Translations under genes and position numbers: made by a program | Notes under the pieces: model-generated | The model's database searches: none | What the model saw: only the letters and a program-made list of their open reading frames with translations | Told to the model about the DNA's origin: nothing | Part shown: positions 1 through 5,532 of the stretch, in pieces | How positions within the stretch are numbered: position 1 is the stretch's first letter | How the letters are laid out: each line of letters begins with the position of its first letter | NCBI GenBank assembly: GCA_003645745.1 | Contig: QNCH01000036.1 | Location: 1-11,473 of the forward strand | Source of the DNA: Candidatus Omnitrophota bacterium | GTDB taxonomy: Bacteria; Omnitrophota; Gorgyraeia; B26-G9 | Reading direction: 5' to 3' | Length of the DNA: 11,473 bases

Positions 1-87
1 ATGTTTTTATTTCTCTTTTATTAAAGTATAGCACTTATCAGCTTTATTGTCAATACCAAATGAACCAAATGTCAAGGCAAAATGAAA

Positions 88-129
88 ATGTCCTATTTTA
101 AATGTCCTATTTTAAATGTCCTATTTTAA
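88..129. repeat. Three perfect tandem copies of a 14-bp unit
   Basis: The unit ATGTCCTATTTTAA occurs three times head to tail at 88-101, 102-115 and 116-129. The preceding bases (about 55-87) hold further TGTCAA and AAATG words that look like weaker relatives. Iterated short words like this can be protein-binding sites near the end of a transposable element, but no transposase is visible in the window, so that is only a possibility. It lies downstream of the superoxide reductase gene, near the window edge. Confidence 0.85.
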
Positions 130-152
130 CTGTTTACTGCCCCTTAGTAATA

Positions 153-184
153 TATACTCAAACGTAATAGGTTTGAGTATATTA
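153..184. repeat. Solo palindromic repeat (short form of the 183-bp family), copy 1
   Basis: This is a 32-bp block identical to 9598-9629. It forms a hairpin with 12-bp arms (152-163 with 171-182) and a 7-nt loop. It equals the left end of the long elements (TATACTCAAACGTAATAG) joined at GTTTG to their right end (GTTTGAGTATA). It lies 17 nt past the stop codon of the superoxide reductase gene and would be transcribed as a 3' hairpin. A role in transcript ending or stability is possible but unproven. Confidence 0.85.
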
Positions 185-199
185 ACCAGGCAAAAAAAA

Positions 200-637
200 T
201 TAAAACTCTACTTCATTAAACCATGCTCCGTGCAGATTACACAACGCAATCGCAGAAATCTTTCCTGAGCCTGACTTTAAATGAAACGTAGCAGCGGATC
301 TCAGTTTATCAGGAGTAAGCATTACTCGTGAGACAAATTCTCTGTCTACATAAAAATCAATATGCTCTATGCTGTGTTCAGGCATCATTGGATGCTCTAT
401 TTCCCCTACCTTAACATTAACATCCTGACATCCTTGTGGAATACGTCCGCATTCTTTAATAACTGTTATCTCCGGAATATGTTTTTTTTCAGACTCTCCA
501 ACTTCGGCTTTATCAGCAGAAGCCTTCAGCGCGTCATCCTTTTCTTCAAAAGATTTTGCCCTGCACACAGGGCACTGCTGAGGCACAATCCCATTTATTG
601 CTACATAACCGCATACTTTACATACTATACCTTTCAT
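200..637 (-). CDS. Superoxide reductase with N-terminal rubredoxin-like knuckle domain
   Basis: This 145-aa protein is likely to reduce superoxide to hydrogen peroxide in the cytoplasm without making oxygen, using electrons from rubredoxin. The C-terminal domain (about residues 50-145) carries the expected Fe(His)4Cys ligands: His53 in KKHIP, His82 and His88 in HPMMPEH, then Cys133 and His136 in CNLH. The N-terminus has Cys6, Cys9, Cys22 and Cys25 as two CxxC pairs. This resembles a rubredoxin or rubrerythrin tail rather than the CxxC...CC centre of classical desulfoferrodoxin. The Glu usually found in the E-K-H triad is Lys here (K51-K52-H53). A GGGGGA ribosome site precedes ATG with a 5-nt gap. 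It is the last gene of the stress cluster, separated from rubrerythrin by a repeat element. The family call is firm, and the electron donor is inferred. Confidence 0.92.
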   Translation of the reverse strand: MKGIVCKVCGYVAINGIVPQQCPVCRAKSFEEKDDALKASADKAEVGESEKKHIPEITVIKECGRIPQGCQDVNVKVGEIEHPMMPEHSIEHIDFYVDREFVSRVMLTPDKLRSAATFHLKSGSGKISAIALCNLHGAWFNEVEF

Positions 638-870
638 ATTAATCCCCCTTCCGTGCTAAATTAGATTCCCGCTATTTAAAATAAAAAATTCTCAATTTTA
701 CCTCAAAGTCAATTCTTTTTTTTAATTGTCAATTGATAATTGTGAACTGTGAATTGTGAATATTTATAGGTAATAGCCCCTCTTATCCAACTATCCTATT
801 AACCATAAATTTTACGATAAAAAATTGTGGGAATGACAAAAATCTTTCTTTATAACCATTTGCAACTAAA
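638..870. other. Non-coding spacer upstream of the superoxide reductase gene
   Basis: No credible gene is seen on either strand. On the minus strand a weak promoter can be drawn for the superoxide reductase gene: TTGAGG, 17 nt, TATTTT (about 676-705). The left edge of the repeat element at 871 also offers an outward-facing TTTGCA, 17 nt, TATATT pair. A heptamer tandem repeat occupies 724-758. Confidence 0.5.
724..758. repeat. Degenerate heptamer tandem repeat (5 units)
   Basis: There are five consecutive 7-bp units: AATTGTC, AATTGAT, AATTGTG, AACTGTG, AATTGTG, followed by a partial AAT. Each differs from AATTGTG by at most two bases. It lies in the spacer upstream of the superoxide reductase gene. 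No function can be read from it. Confidence 0.75.
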
Positions 871-1054
871 TATACTCAAACGCAATTAGTTTGCAAAATT
901 CATGCGTTTCCATGTGCCCTGGATTGGAATGTTCTGACCTAAGTCAATCCTTAGGCACAGCTTGCTGCGCCTAAGGATTGACGAATGAAGAACATTTCAA
1001 GATGCAGTGTGAGGGGGACGTTCTGAAATTGCAAACCAATTGCGTTTGAGGATA
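871..1054. mobile_element. MITE-like palindromic element, copy A
   Basis: This 184-bp non-coding element has terminal inverted repeats of about 26 bp (TATACTCAAACGCAATTAG at the left and its near complement at 1031-1054). The inside also pairs: 928-935 with 989-996, and a perfect 14-bp apical stem, 944-957 with 970-983. Copies B (4536) and C (5506) share the same layout. The right edge ends 1 nt from the stop codon of the rubrerythrin gene. TA-rich edges fit a TA-targeting transposase such as the IS630 group acting in trans, but no transposase is present and the exact target duplication cannot be fixed. Confidence 0.85.
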
Positions 1055-1055
1055 A

Positions 1056-1631
1056 TTAATAGTTTTCAGACAAAATCTCATAATAAGCCTGAGGGTGTGT
1101 ACAAGCCGGGCATAAATCAGGAGCCTCTTTTCCTTCATGTACATAACCACAGTTACGGCACTTCCATTTAACAGCCTTATCACGTTTAAATACCTTGCCG
1201 TGTTTAACATTAGCAAGAAGCTTACGGTAACGTTCTTCATGCTGCTGTTCTACTTCAGCTATTTCCTTAAAAGTATCAGCTACATCGTTAAAGCCTTCTT
1301 CTCTTGCTGTTGCTTCAGCTTGTTTGTAAAGCTTTGTCCACTCCTCATTCTCGCCAATTGCTGCGGCAAGAAGATTAGCTGCTGTATCGCCGATTACTCC
1401 TGCAGGATAAACCGCTGTTATCTCTACAGCTCCACCTTTGAGATACTTAAAAAATTTCTTTGCATGCTCTTTTTCATTATCCGCTGTTTCCAGAAATATT
1501 GCGGCTATTTGCTCATAACCTGCTTTTTTCGCGGCTGAGGCGAAATACGTGTAACGATTCCTTGCCTGTGATTCACCGGCAAATGACGCAAGAAGATTTT
1601 TTTCTGTTTTTGTTCCTTTTAAATCTGCCAT
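1056..1631 (-). CDS. Rubrerythrin
   Basis: This 191-aa protein has two parts. The first (about residues 1-145) is a ferritin-like four-helix domain with the di-iron ligands: Glu20 in FAGESQARNRY, Glu53 and His56 in EKEH, Glu94 to Glu97, and Glu128 and His131 in EVEQQH. The second is a C-terminal rubredoxin-like domain with Cys158, Cys161, Cys174 and Cys177. Rubrerythrins are cytoplasmic NADH-linked peroxidases of anaerobes and take electrons through rubredoxin. Here it would remove the peroxide formed by the superoxide reductase gene downstream. Length and both metal sites are complete. The start is supported by GGAGGG 7 nt before ATG. Its stop codon almost touches repeat element A. Confidence 0.96.
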   Translation of the reverse strand: MADLKGTKTEKNLLASFAGESQARNRYTYFASAAKKAGYEQIAAIFLETADNEKEHAKKFFKYLKGGAVEITAVYPAGVIGDTAANLLAAAIGENEEWTKLYKQAEATAREEGFNDVADTFKEIAEVEQQHEERYRKLLANVKHGKVFKRDKAVKWKCRNCGYVHEGKEAPDLCPACTHPQAYYEILSENY

Positions 1632-1658
1632 CCTAAATCCCTCCTTTTTTAATCTCTA

Positions 1659-1678
1659 TATACTCACTTTATTGGTTA
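1659..1678. repeat. Possible decayed end of the palindromic repeat family
   Basis: The plus strand reads TATACTCA, then CTTT, then ATTGGTT. This matches the left end of the long elements (TATACTCAAACGCAATTGGTT) with a few changes and a 1-nt gap. It overlaps the rubredoxin stop codon and lies just upstream of the rubrerythrin ribosome site. On the minus strand it supplies a TATATA word that could act as a -10 box. This may be a chance resemblance. Confidence 0.35.
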
Positions 1679-1819
1679 TTCTTTAACTTCTTCAAATTGA
1701 GACTTATCCACCCCGCATTCAGGGCAAACCCAATCATCAGGCAAATCCGAAAACGCGATACTATTATTTTCCGCAGGATCATAGATATATACTCAAACCA
1801 TACACTTAAATTTTTCCAT
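1676..1819 (-). pseudogene. Rubredoxin gene interrupted by an in-frame TGA at the second metal-binding Cys codon
   Basis: The reading frame from ATG at 1819 gives MEKFKCMV, then TGA (1795-1793), then VYIYDPAENN to ...WVCPECGVDKSQFEEVKE and TAA. Apart from the stop it is a short-type rubredoxin (48 codons including the stop codon, with the short loop between YDPA and DLPDDW known from some Desulfovibrio rubredoxins). The remaining Fe ligands Cys6, Cys32 and Cys35 are present. The expected codons for Cys9-Gly10 read TGA GTA, with no shift in length. A good ribosome site (GAGG, 6 nt before ATG) is intact. The altered bases coincide with a 13-bp piece of the repeat family. It could be a real pseudogene, an assembly or read-correction error, or a recoded Cys site. 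Rubredoxin would be the electron donor for its two downstream neighbours. Confidence 0.85.
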
Positions 1820-1846
1820 TCCTATCCTCTCTTTTTATTTACCTTG

Positions 1847-2320
1847 CTACCTTATTGAAACGTCCGGATTTTCTTCACCAAATATTTCTATCAGCTTTTT
1901 TAAAATTTGTTCTCTCTGTACTCCCTGTGTATCAGCTTCCTTGATCATCTGATATGCCTTAAAAAGAACTGAAGTCCCAATTTCTGAAGCAAAATTACCA
2001 ATACCCTGATTCCAAATAAAAAGCATAAAAAGCTCGTCTAACTCGTCTACTGTAACCCCAAGCGAATAGGCTTTAATTAATTCCCGGGCAGCCTGCCTTA
2101 TACGTCCAGCGCCTACCGCGTTTGCCAAAGATAACAGTAACTTTGTTTTTTGATCAATTGCTGGATCTGATTTTCCCCAGACCATACCCCAAAGATTTCC
2201 CACAGCAACTGCCAATTTTTGATCAATGTTTCTAAAATTATCAAAGGATGCTTTTGGTTTTAAAGGCATTGCGTGTATTTTTGTTTTCACTTCTTTATTA
2301 TTTTTCCTGCCTTGTTTCAT
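1847..2320 (-). CDS. AhpD/carboxymuconolactone-decarboxylase-like helical protein lacking the CxxC pair
   Basis: This protein is about 157 aa, starting at the ATG at 2320. A TTG 12 nt further out would only read through a run of G. The segment KTKLLLSLANAVGAGRIRQAARELIKAYSLGVTVDELDELFMLFIWNQGI resembles the core helices of the carboxymuconolactone decarboxylase/AhpD fold. The CxxC that makes AhpD proteins active as disulfide reductases is absent, and the protein contains no cysteine. No signal peptide or membrane segment is seen. It sits between hcp and the rubredoxin gene, so a stress-related role is suggested by position only. The start region is odd, with T8 then G9 ending 1 nt before ATG. 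Fold assignment is moderate and function is unknown. Confidence 0.6.
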   Translation of the reverse strand: MKQGRKNNKEVKTKIHAMPLKPKASFDNFRNIDQKLAVAVGNLWGMVWGKSDPAIDQKTKLLLSLANAVGAGRIRQAARELIKAYSLGVTVDELDELFMLFIWNQGIGNFASEIGTSVLFKAYQMIKEADTQGVQREQILKKLIEIFGEENPDVSIR

Positions 2321-2321
2321 A

Positions 2322-2338
2322 CCCCCCCCCAAAAAAAA
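2322..2338. repeat. Adjacent homopolymers (T8 then G9 on the coding strand) at a gene start
   Basis: On the minus strand eight T are followed by nine G, and the next bases are T and the ATG of the AhpD-like gene. Long G runs change length readily during replication. This run sits where the ribosome site should be, so its length could alter translation. Such runs are also common sequencing-error sites. Confidence 0.8.
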
Positions 2339-2357
2339 TTCGTGGACTGCACACCAC
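2331..2357 (-). terminator. Weak hairpin plus T8 tract after hcp
   Basis: Directly after the hcp stop codon the minus strand can pair GTGG (2357-2354) with CCAC (2345-2342), enclosing a further self-complementary TGCA, followed by GAA and eight T. The layout is that of an intrinsic terminator, but the stem is short. It may only partly reduce read-through into the genes downstream. Confidence 0.3.
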
Positions 2358-3991
2358 TATACTCCTGCTAACATTGCCTCAATATCATCTTTGGCCTCGC
2401 CAATAGGCTTAATCTCAAATTTCTCAACCAAAACTTTAACTACATTAGGAGACAAGAAAGCAGGTAAAGTCGGGCCAAGCCTTATACCCTTTACATTTAA
2501 ATGCAAAAGCGCAAGCAATACAGCTACTGCTTTTTGTTCATACCAGGCAATATCAAAAGAAATAGGCAGTTCATTAATATCATCTAATTCAAATACTTCC
2601 TTTAATTTAAGCGCGATAACCACCAAAGAATAACAATCATTGCACTGGCCAGCATCAAGAACCCTGGGGATACCTCCAATATCTCCAAGATTCAATTTAT
2701 TATAGCGATATTTCGCGCACCCGGCTGTTAAAATAATTGTATCTTTTGGTAAATTTTTCGCAACTTCAGTAAAATAATTTCTTGTAGAATGCCTTCCATC
2801 ACAACCTGCCATTACAATAAAGCGCTTAATCGCGCCTGATTTTACTGCCTCAACTATTTTTTCAGCCAGAGCAAGCACCTGGTTATGCGCGAAACCTCCA
2901 ATGATTTCACCTTTCTCAAGCTCCTGCGGCGGCTGGCATGTTTTTGCTAAGGCAATAATTTCAGAGAAATCTTTTTGTTGCCCGCTTCTCCTGTCAGGGA
3001 TATGTTTAACCCCAGGATAGCCGGTCAAACCTGTTGTAAAAATTCTATTTTTATAAGAATCTCCAACAGGAATAATGCAATTTGTGGTCATTAGAATTGG
3101 GCCATTAAATGCTGTAAATTCTTTATTTTGCTGCCACCAGGCATTACCATAATTACCAACAAAATGTTCATATTTTTTAAAAGCCGGGTAAGAATTTGCT
3201 GGAAGCATCTCGCCATGAGTATAAACATCTACTCCTGAACCTTGAGTCTGTTTTAAAAGTTCTTCCATATCCTTAAGATCATGTCCTGAGATAAGAATTC
3301 CGGGATTACCGCGAACTCCGAGATTAATTTTCGTAATCTCAGGATTACCGTAAGTCTTTGTATTAGCTTCATCTAAAATAGCCATTGCACTAACCGCGAC
3401 TTTCCCTGCTTTTAAGACAAGAGCAACCATTTCATCGACTGAAAGATTTTTTGTTGTTGAGACCAATGCTTCCATGATAAACTCATATATTTCTTGCTTT
3501 TCAAAACCTAAAACAGCCGCATGTTCTGTATAGGCTGCCAAACCTTTTAAACCATAGATAAGCAATTCACGCAGAGAACGCACATCCTCATTTTCAGTAG
3601 AAAGCACTCCAACTTCTTTTGCCTTATCATAAAATTCTGATACTTCATCAGCGTGCCACAAAGCAGCATCATAAAGGGTTTGATCTGCTGAAACGCCGCT
3701 TTTCTCTTTAAGCTGATCACGGATAAATAATCCTTCCTGAATTAACGAGATAATTCGCTGATCATCAAAATTAGCATTTGTAATTGTCGCAAAAAGCGCC
3801 CTTGCAGTAAATAAACCAGCTCCGCTATCCTTTATCCCATTTTCTTTTGCTTTTTGAGCATAAACAGCAATTCCCTTTAAAACATAGATTAGTAAATCCT
3901 GTAAATTTGCAGTCTGCTCTTTCTTTCCACATGCCCCTCCCTTTGTGCAGCCGGTATTTTTAATTGTTTCCTGACACTGATAACAAAACAT
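2357..3991 (-). CDS. hcp: Hybrid cluster protein (hydroxylamine/NO reductase family)
   Basis: This 544-aa cytoplasmic Fe-S protein belongs to a family linked to nitric oxide reduction and, in vitro, to hydroxylamine reduction. Cys3, Cys6, Cys15 and Cys21 (CX2CX8CX5C) match the [4Fe-4S]-type N-terminus of strict anaerobes. All hybrid-cluster ligands are visible with family spacing: His237 (GHDL), Glu261 (HGEM), Cys305 (TTNC), Cys397 (GCDGR, the persulfide position), Cys425 (AGCAKYRY), Cys450 (GQCND), Glu485 and Lys487 (WYEQK). Its ATG directly follows the TAA of the Rrf2 gene, and the AGGAGG inside the last Rrf2 codons is its ribosome site. Translation of the two is therefore probably coupled and expression likely runs from the Rrf2 promoter. 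No adjacent hcr reductase is seen. Confidence 0.97.
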   Translation of the reverse strand: MFCYQCQETIKNTGCTKGGACGKKEQTANLQDLLIYVLKGIAVYAQKAKENGIKDSGAGLFTARALFATITNANFDDQRIISLIQEGLFIRDQLKEKSGVSADQTLYDAALWHADEVSEFYDKAKEVGVLSTENEDVRSLRELLIYGLKGLAAYTEHAAVLGFEKQEIYEFIMEALVSTTKNLSVDEMVALVLKAGKVAVSAMAILDEANTKTYGNPEITKINLGVRGNPGILISGHDLKDMEELLKQTQGSGVDVYTHGEMLPANSYPAFKKYEHFVGNYGNAWWQQNKEFTAFNGPILMTTNCIIPVGDSYKNRIFTTGLTGYPGVKHIPDRRSGQQKDFSEIIALAKTCQPPQELEKGEIIGGFAHNQVLALAEKIVEAVKSGAIKRFIVMAGCDGRHSTRNYFTEVAKNLPKDTIILTAGCAKYRYNKLNLGDIGGIPRVLDAGQCNDCYSLVVIALKLKEVFELDDINELPISFDIAWYEQKAVAVLLALLHLNVKGIRLGPTLPAFLSPNVVKVLVEKFEIKPIGEAKDDIEAMLAGV

Positions 3992-4417
3992 TTACCCCCT
4001 CCTTTTTGGTTTTTCTAAATCCCTTAAAAGACAACCAATAGTAATTCCCTTAAATTCCTTGTTCACCAATTTTTCAACTCGATTAATCTGCTTTCTCAAA
4101 ACACAATTCGCACGGTTAATACACAATTTTTTTCTAAACATACAATCTGAGAGCTGAATATTGCCTTGAAAAATTACGATAACATCAACTATTGAAATTA
4201 AATAAGGATGCTTGTTAATCCTAAATCCGCCGCCTCTTCCTTCTTTTGAGATGACTAATTTATCTTTGATCAGCCCTTGTAATATTTGCCTTAAAAACTG
4301 ATAAGGAACACGTTGTCGTTTTGCAATCTGCTGCGCGGAAAGGAATTCATCCTTGCTGCCAGCAAGCTCTAACAATGCCCTGATAGCGTAATCTGTATGT
4401 TTTGTTAATAATTTCAT
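3992..4417 (-). CDS. Rrf2-family Fe-S transcriptional regulator (NsrR/IscR-like)
   Basis: This 141-aa protein, counted from the ATG at 4417, starts MKLLTKHTDYAIRALLEL as is typical for the family. A GAGG lies 5 nt before that ATG. The ATG at 4432 would fall at or before the likely transcription start, so it is less likely. A winged-helix DNA-binding domain spans about residues 1-80, with FLSAQQIAKRQRVPYQFLRQILQ as the helix-turn-helix region and EGRGGGF as the wing. Cys92, Cys99 and Cys105 (CX6CX5C) match the Fe-S ligand set of NsrR/IscR proteins. The direct link to hcp favours a nitric oxide sensor of NsrR type. A palindrome over its own promoter suggests autorepression. Family is certain, and NO sensing is inferred. 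Confidence 0.93.
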   Translation of the reverse strand: MKLLTKHTDYAIRALLELAGSKDEFLSAQQIAKRQRVPYQFLRQILQGLIKDKLVISKEGRGGGFRINKHPYLISIVDVIVIFQGNIQLSDCMFRKKLCINRANCVLRKQINRVEKLVNKEFKGITIGCLLRDLEKPKRRG

Positions 4418-4432
4418 AGAAACCTCATTCAT

Positions 4433-4459
4433 TAACTGACATTATTATAGTATCAGTTA
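4433..4459. promoter_or_regulatory. Palindromic operator over the rrf2-hcp promoter
   Basis: Perfect 7-bp half-sites TAACTGA (4433-4439) and TCAGTTA (4453-4459) flank a 13-bp centre that also pairs at several positions and contains the -10 box. Size and symmetry suit a dimeric Rrf2 regulator. The placement would block RNA polymerase, which fits negative autoregulation of the rrf2-hcp transcript. Confidence 0.7.
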
Positions 4460-4471
4460 TAAAATTGTCAA
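4444..4471 (-). promoter_or_regulatory. Sigma-70-type promoter of rrf2-hcp
   Basis: On the minus strand there is TTGACA (4471-4466), a 16-nt spacer, then TATAAT (4449-4444). Both boxes are perfect consensus. The predicted transcription start is near 4437, about 20 nt before the ATG at 4417. Confidence 0.85.
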
Positions 4472-4535
4472 TACTTTTCTCAAATTTTTTGTAAACCGTA
4501 AACTTATCATTTAAACATAATTAATTTTTTTAAAG

Positions 4536-4718
4536 TATACTCAAACGTAATAGGTTTGTAAAATTTAGGCGTTTCCCTGTACTGTAGATTGGAACGGTCT
4601 GACTTAAGTCAAACCACAGGCGCAGCTCGCTGCGTTGAGGTTTGGAGAATGAAGACCATTTCAAGATGCAGCGTGAGGGGAACGTCATAAAATTACAAAC
4701 CAATTACGTTTGAGTATA
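4536..4718. mobile_element. MITE-like palindromic element, copy B
   Basis: This 183-bp element has the same orientation and layout as copy C. Terminal inverted repeats run TATACTCAAACGTAAT at the left and the complement at 4695-4718, with one mismatch in about 23. Inner stems pair 4596-4600 with 4653-4657 and 4610-4615 with 4639-4644. Compared with copy A, both stems carry paired substitutions that keep the base pairing. It contains no coding sequence. It sits between the epimerase gene and the rrf2 promoter, and its hairpin could separate their transcripts. Confidence 0.88.
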
Positions 4719-4759
4719 TGTTCTTTGAGGCGTTTTTCTAAATTATTAGCAGAAAGTAT

Positions 4760-5443
4760 TTAGTGTATCGTTTTCCTATGACGTAATAATCCGCGCGGCA
4801 TACTAATATCTGCAATCAAAAGCTTTCCTGTTTTATCGGGCCCCTGTTTGATAAAAAAACCTTTCTTTGCCGCTGCGAAAGTTACTGTAGTATGCGCTTT
4901 AATGCAAGTTTTTAAAATTTTTCCTGTTGTAGCACAAAGTCCAGACGGAGTATCCAGGGAAAGTACCGGTACTCCGCTCTGATTGATCAGATCTATTATC
5001 TTTTCAAATCCCCCTTCAATATTTTTATTTAATCCTATCCCAAAAATAGCGTCTATTATTAACCCTGCTTTTTTTAGTGTCTGCTTTGCGTTTTTAAGAT
5101 GAAAAATGTTGGCAAATTCAATTACCGGCGCTTTCATCTTTACTAGGATATTATAGTTTATAAGCGCATCGCCTTTGAGTTTTTGGCTCTCAGCTAATAA
5201 AAAGACCAGCACCTTTATATCGTTGTTTATAAGATGCCTTGCAACCACAAATCCATCTCCTCCATTATTGCCAGGCCCACAAAAAATAAATATTCTTTTA
5301 TCCTTTCTGCGCTTAAGCAGACTCACAGCAGCCTCTGCAGCACGCAGGCCTGCGTTTTCCATAAGAATTATGCCAGGGATGAAAAACTTCTCCTGCGCGA
5401 GATGATCAATGTTTTTCATCTGCTGGGCTGTTACTTTGAGCAT
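4760..5443 (-). CDS. nnrE: NAD(P)H-hydrate epimerase (YjeF N-terminal domain, stand-alone)
   Basis: This protein is about 227 aa from the ATG at 5443 (MLKVTAQQMKNID, where family members normally begin). The upstream ATG at 5497 adds 18 residues and coincides with the predicted transcription start, so it is less likely. The enzyme interconverts R and S forms of damaged NAD(P)H hydrate so that the dehydratase can repair them. Visible motifs are MENAG, GPGNNGGDGFVVARHL, DAIFGIGL, SLDTPSGLCATTG and TFAAAKKGF. The usual DxPSGLD carries Cys in place of the last Asp. Many bacteria fuse this domain to the ADP/ATP-dependent dehydratase NnrD. No NnrD part is present in the window. The gene is bracketed by same-orientation repeat elements B and C. 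No strong ribosome site is seen. Confidence 0.9.
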   Translation of the reverse strand: MLKVTAQQMKNIDHLAQEKFFIPGIILMENAGLRAAEAAVSLLKRRKDKRIFIFCGPGNNGGDGFVVARHLINNDIKVLVFLLAESQKLKGDALINYNILVKMKAPVIEFANIFHLKNAKQTLKKAGLIIDAIFGIGLNKNIEGGFEKIIDLINQSGVPVLSLDTPSGLCATTGKILKTCIKAHTTVTFAAAKKGFFIKQGPDKTGKLLIADISMPRGLLRHRKTIH

Positions 5444-5503
5444 TATTGATACTGCTTTCTTTTTTATAAAAGGGGCAATGTTTGGTTGCTTTTGCATTAT
5501 TTT

Positions 5504-5532
5504 TTTATACTCAAACGCAATTGGTTTGTAAA
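5504..5532 (-). promoter_or_regulatory. Outward promoter in the edge of element C, driving nnrE
   Basis: On the minus strand there is TTTACA (5532-5527), a 17-nt spacer, then TATAAA (5509-5504). It lies inside the left terminal repeat of element C, pointing out of the element towards nnrE. The predicted start is close to 5497, leaving about a 54-nt leader before ATG 5443. No other good promoter for nnrE is seen. Confidence 0.55.

Noticed and set aside
971..1240. Minus-strand open frame across element A and the end of the rubrerythrin gene
   Set aside because: It overlaps the rubrerythrin gene in another frame and the repeat element, and shows no recognisable motif.
1137..1538. Plus-strand open frame opposite the rubrerythrin gene
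   Set aside because: It is a mirror of a strongly supported minus-strand gene, and its product is low-complexity and family-less.
1793..1795. Selenocysteine at the rubredoxin TGA
   Set aside because: The next codon is also altered (Val for a near-invariant Gly), no convincing SECIS hairpin was seen just downstream, and the altered bases match the local repeat. It is kept only as a testable alternative.
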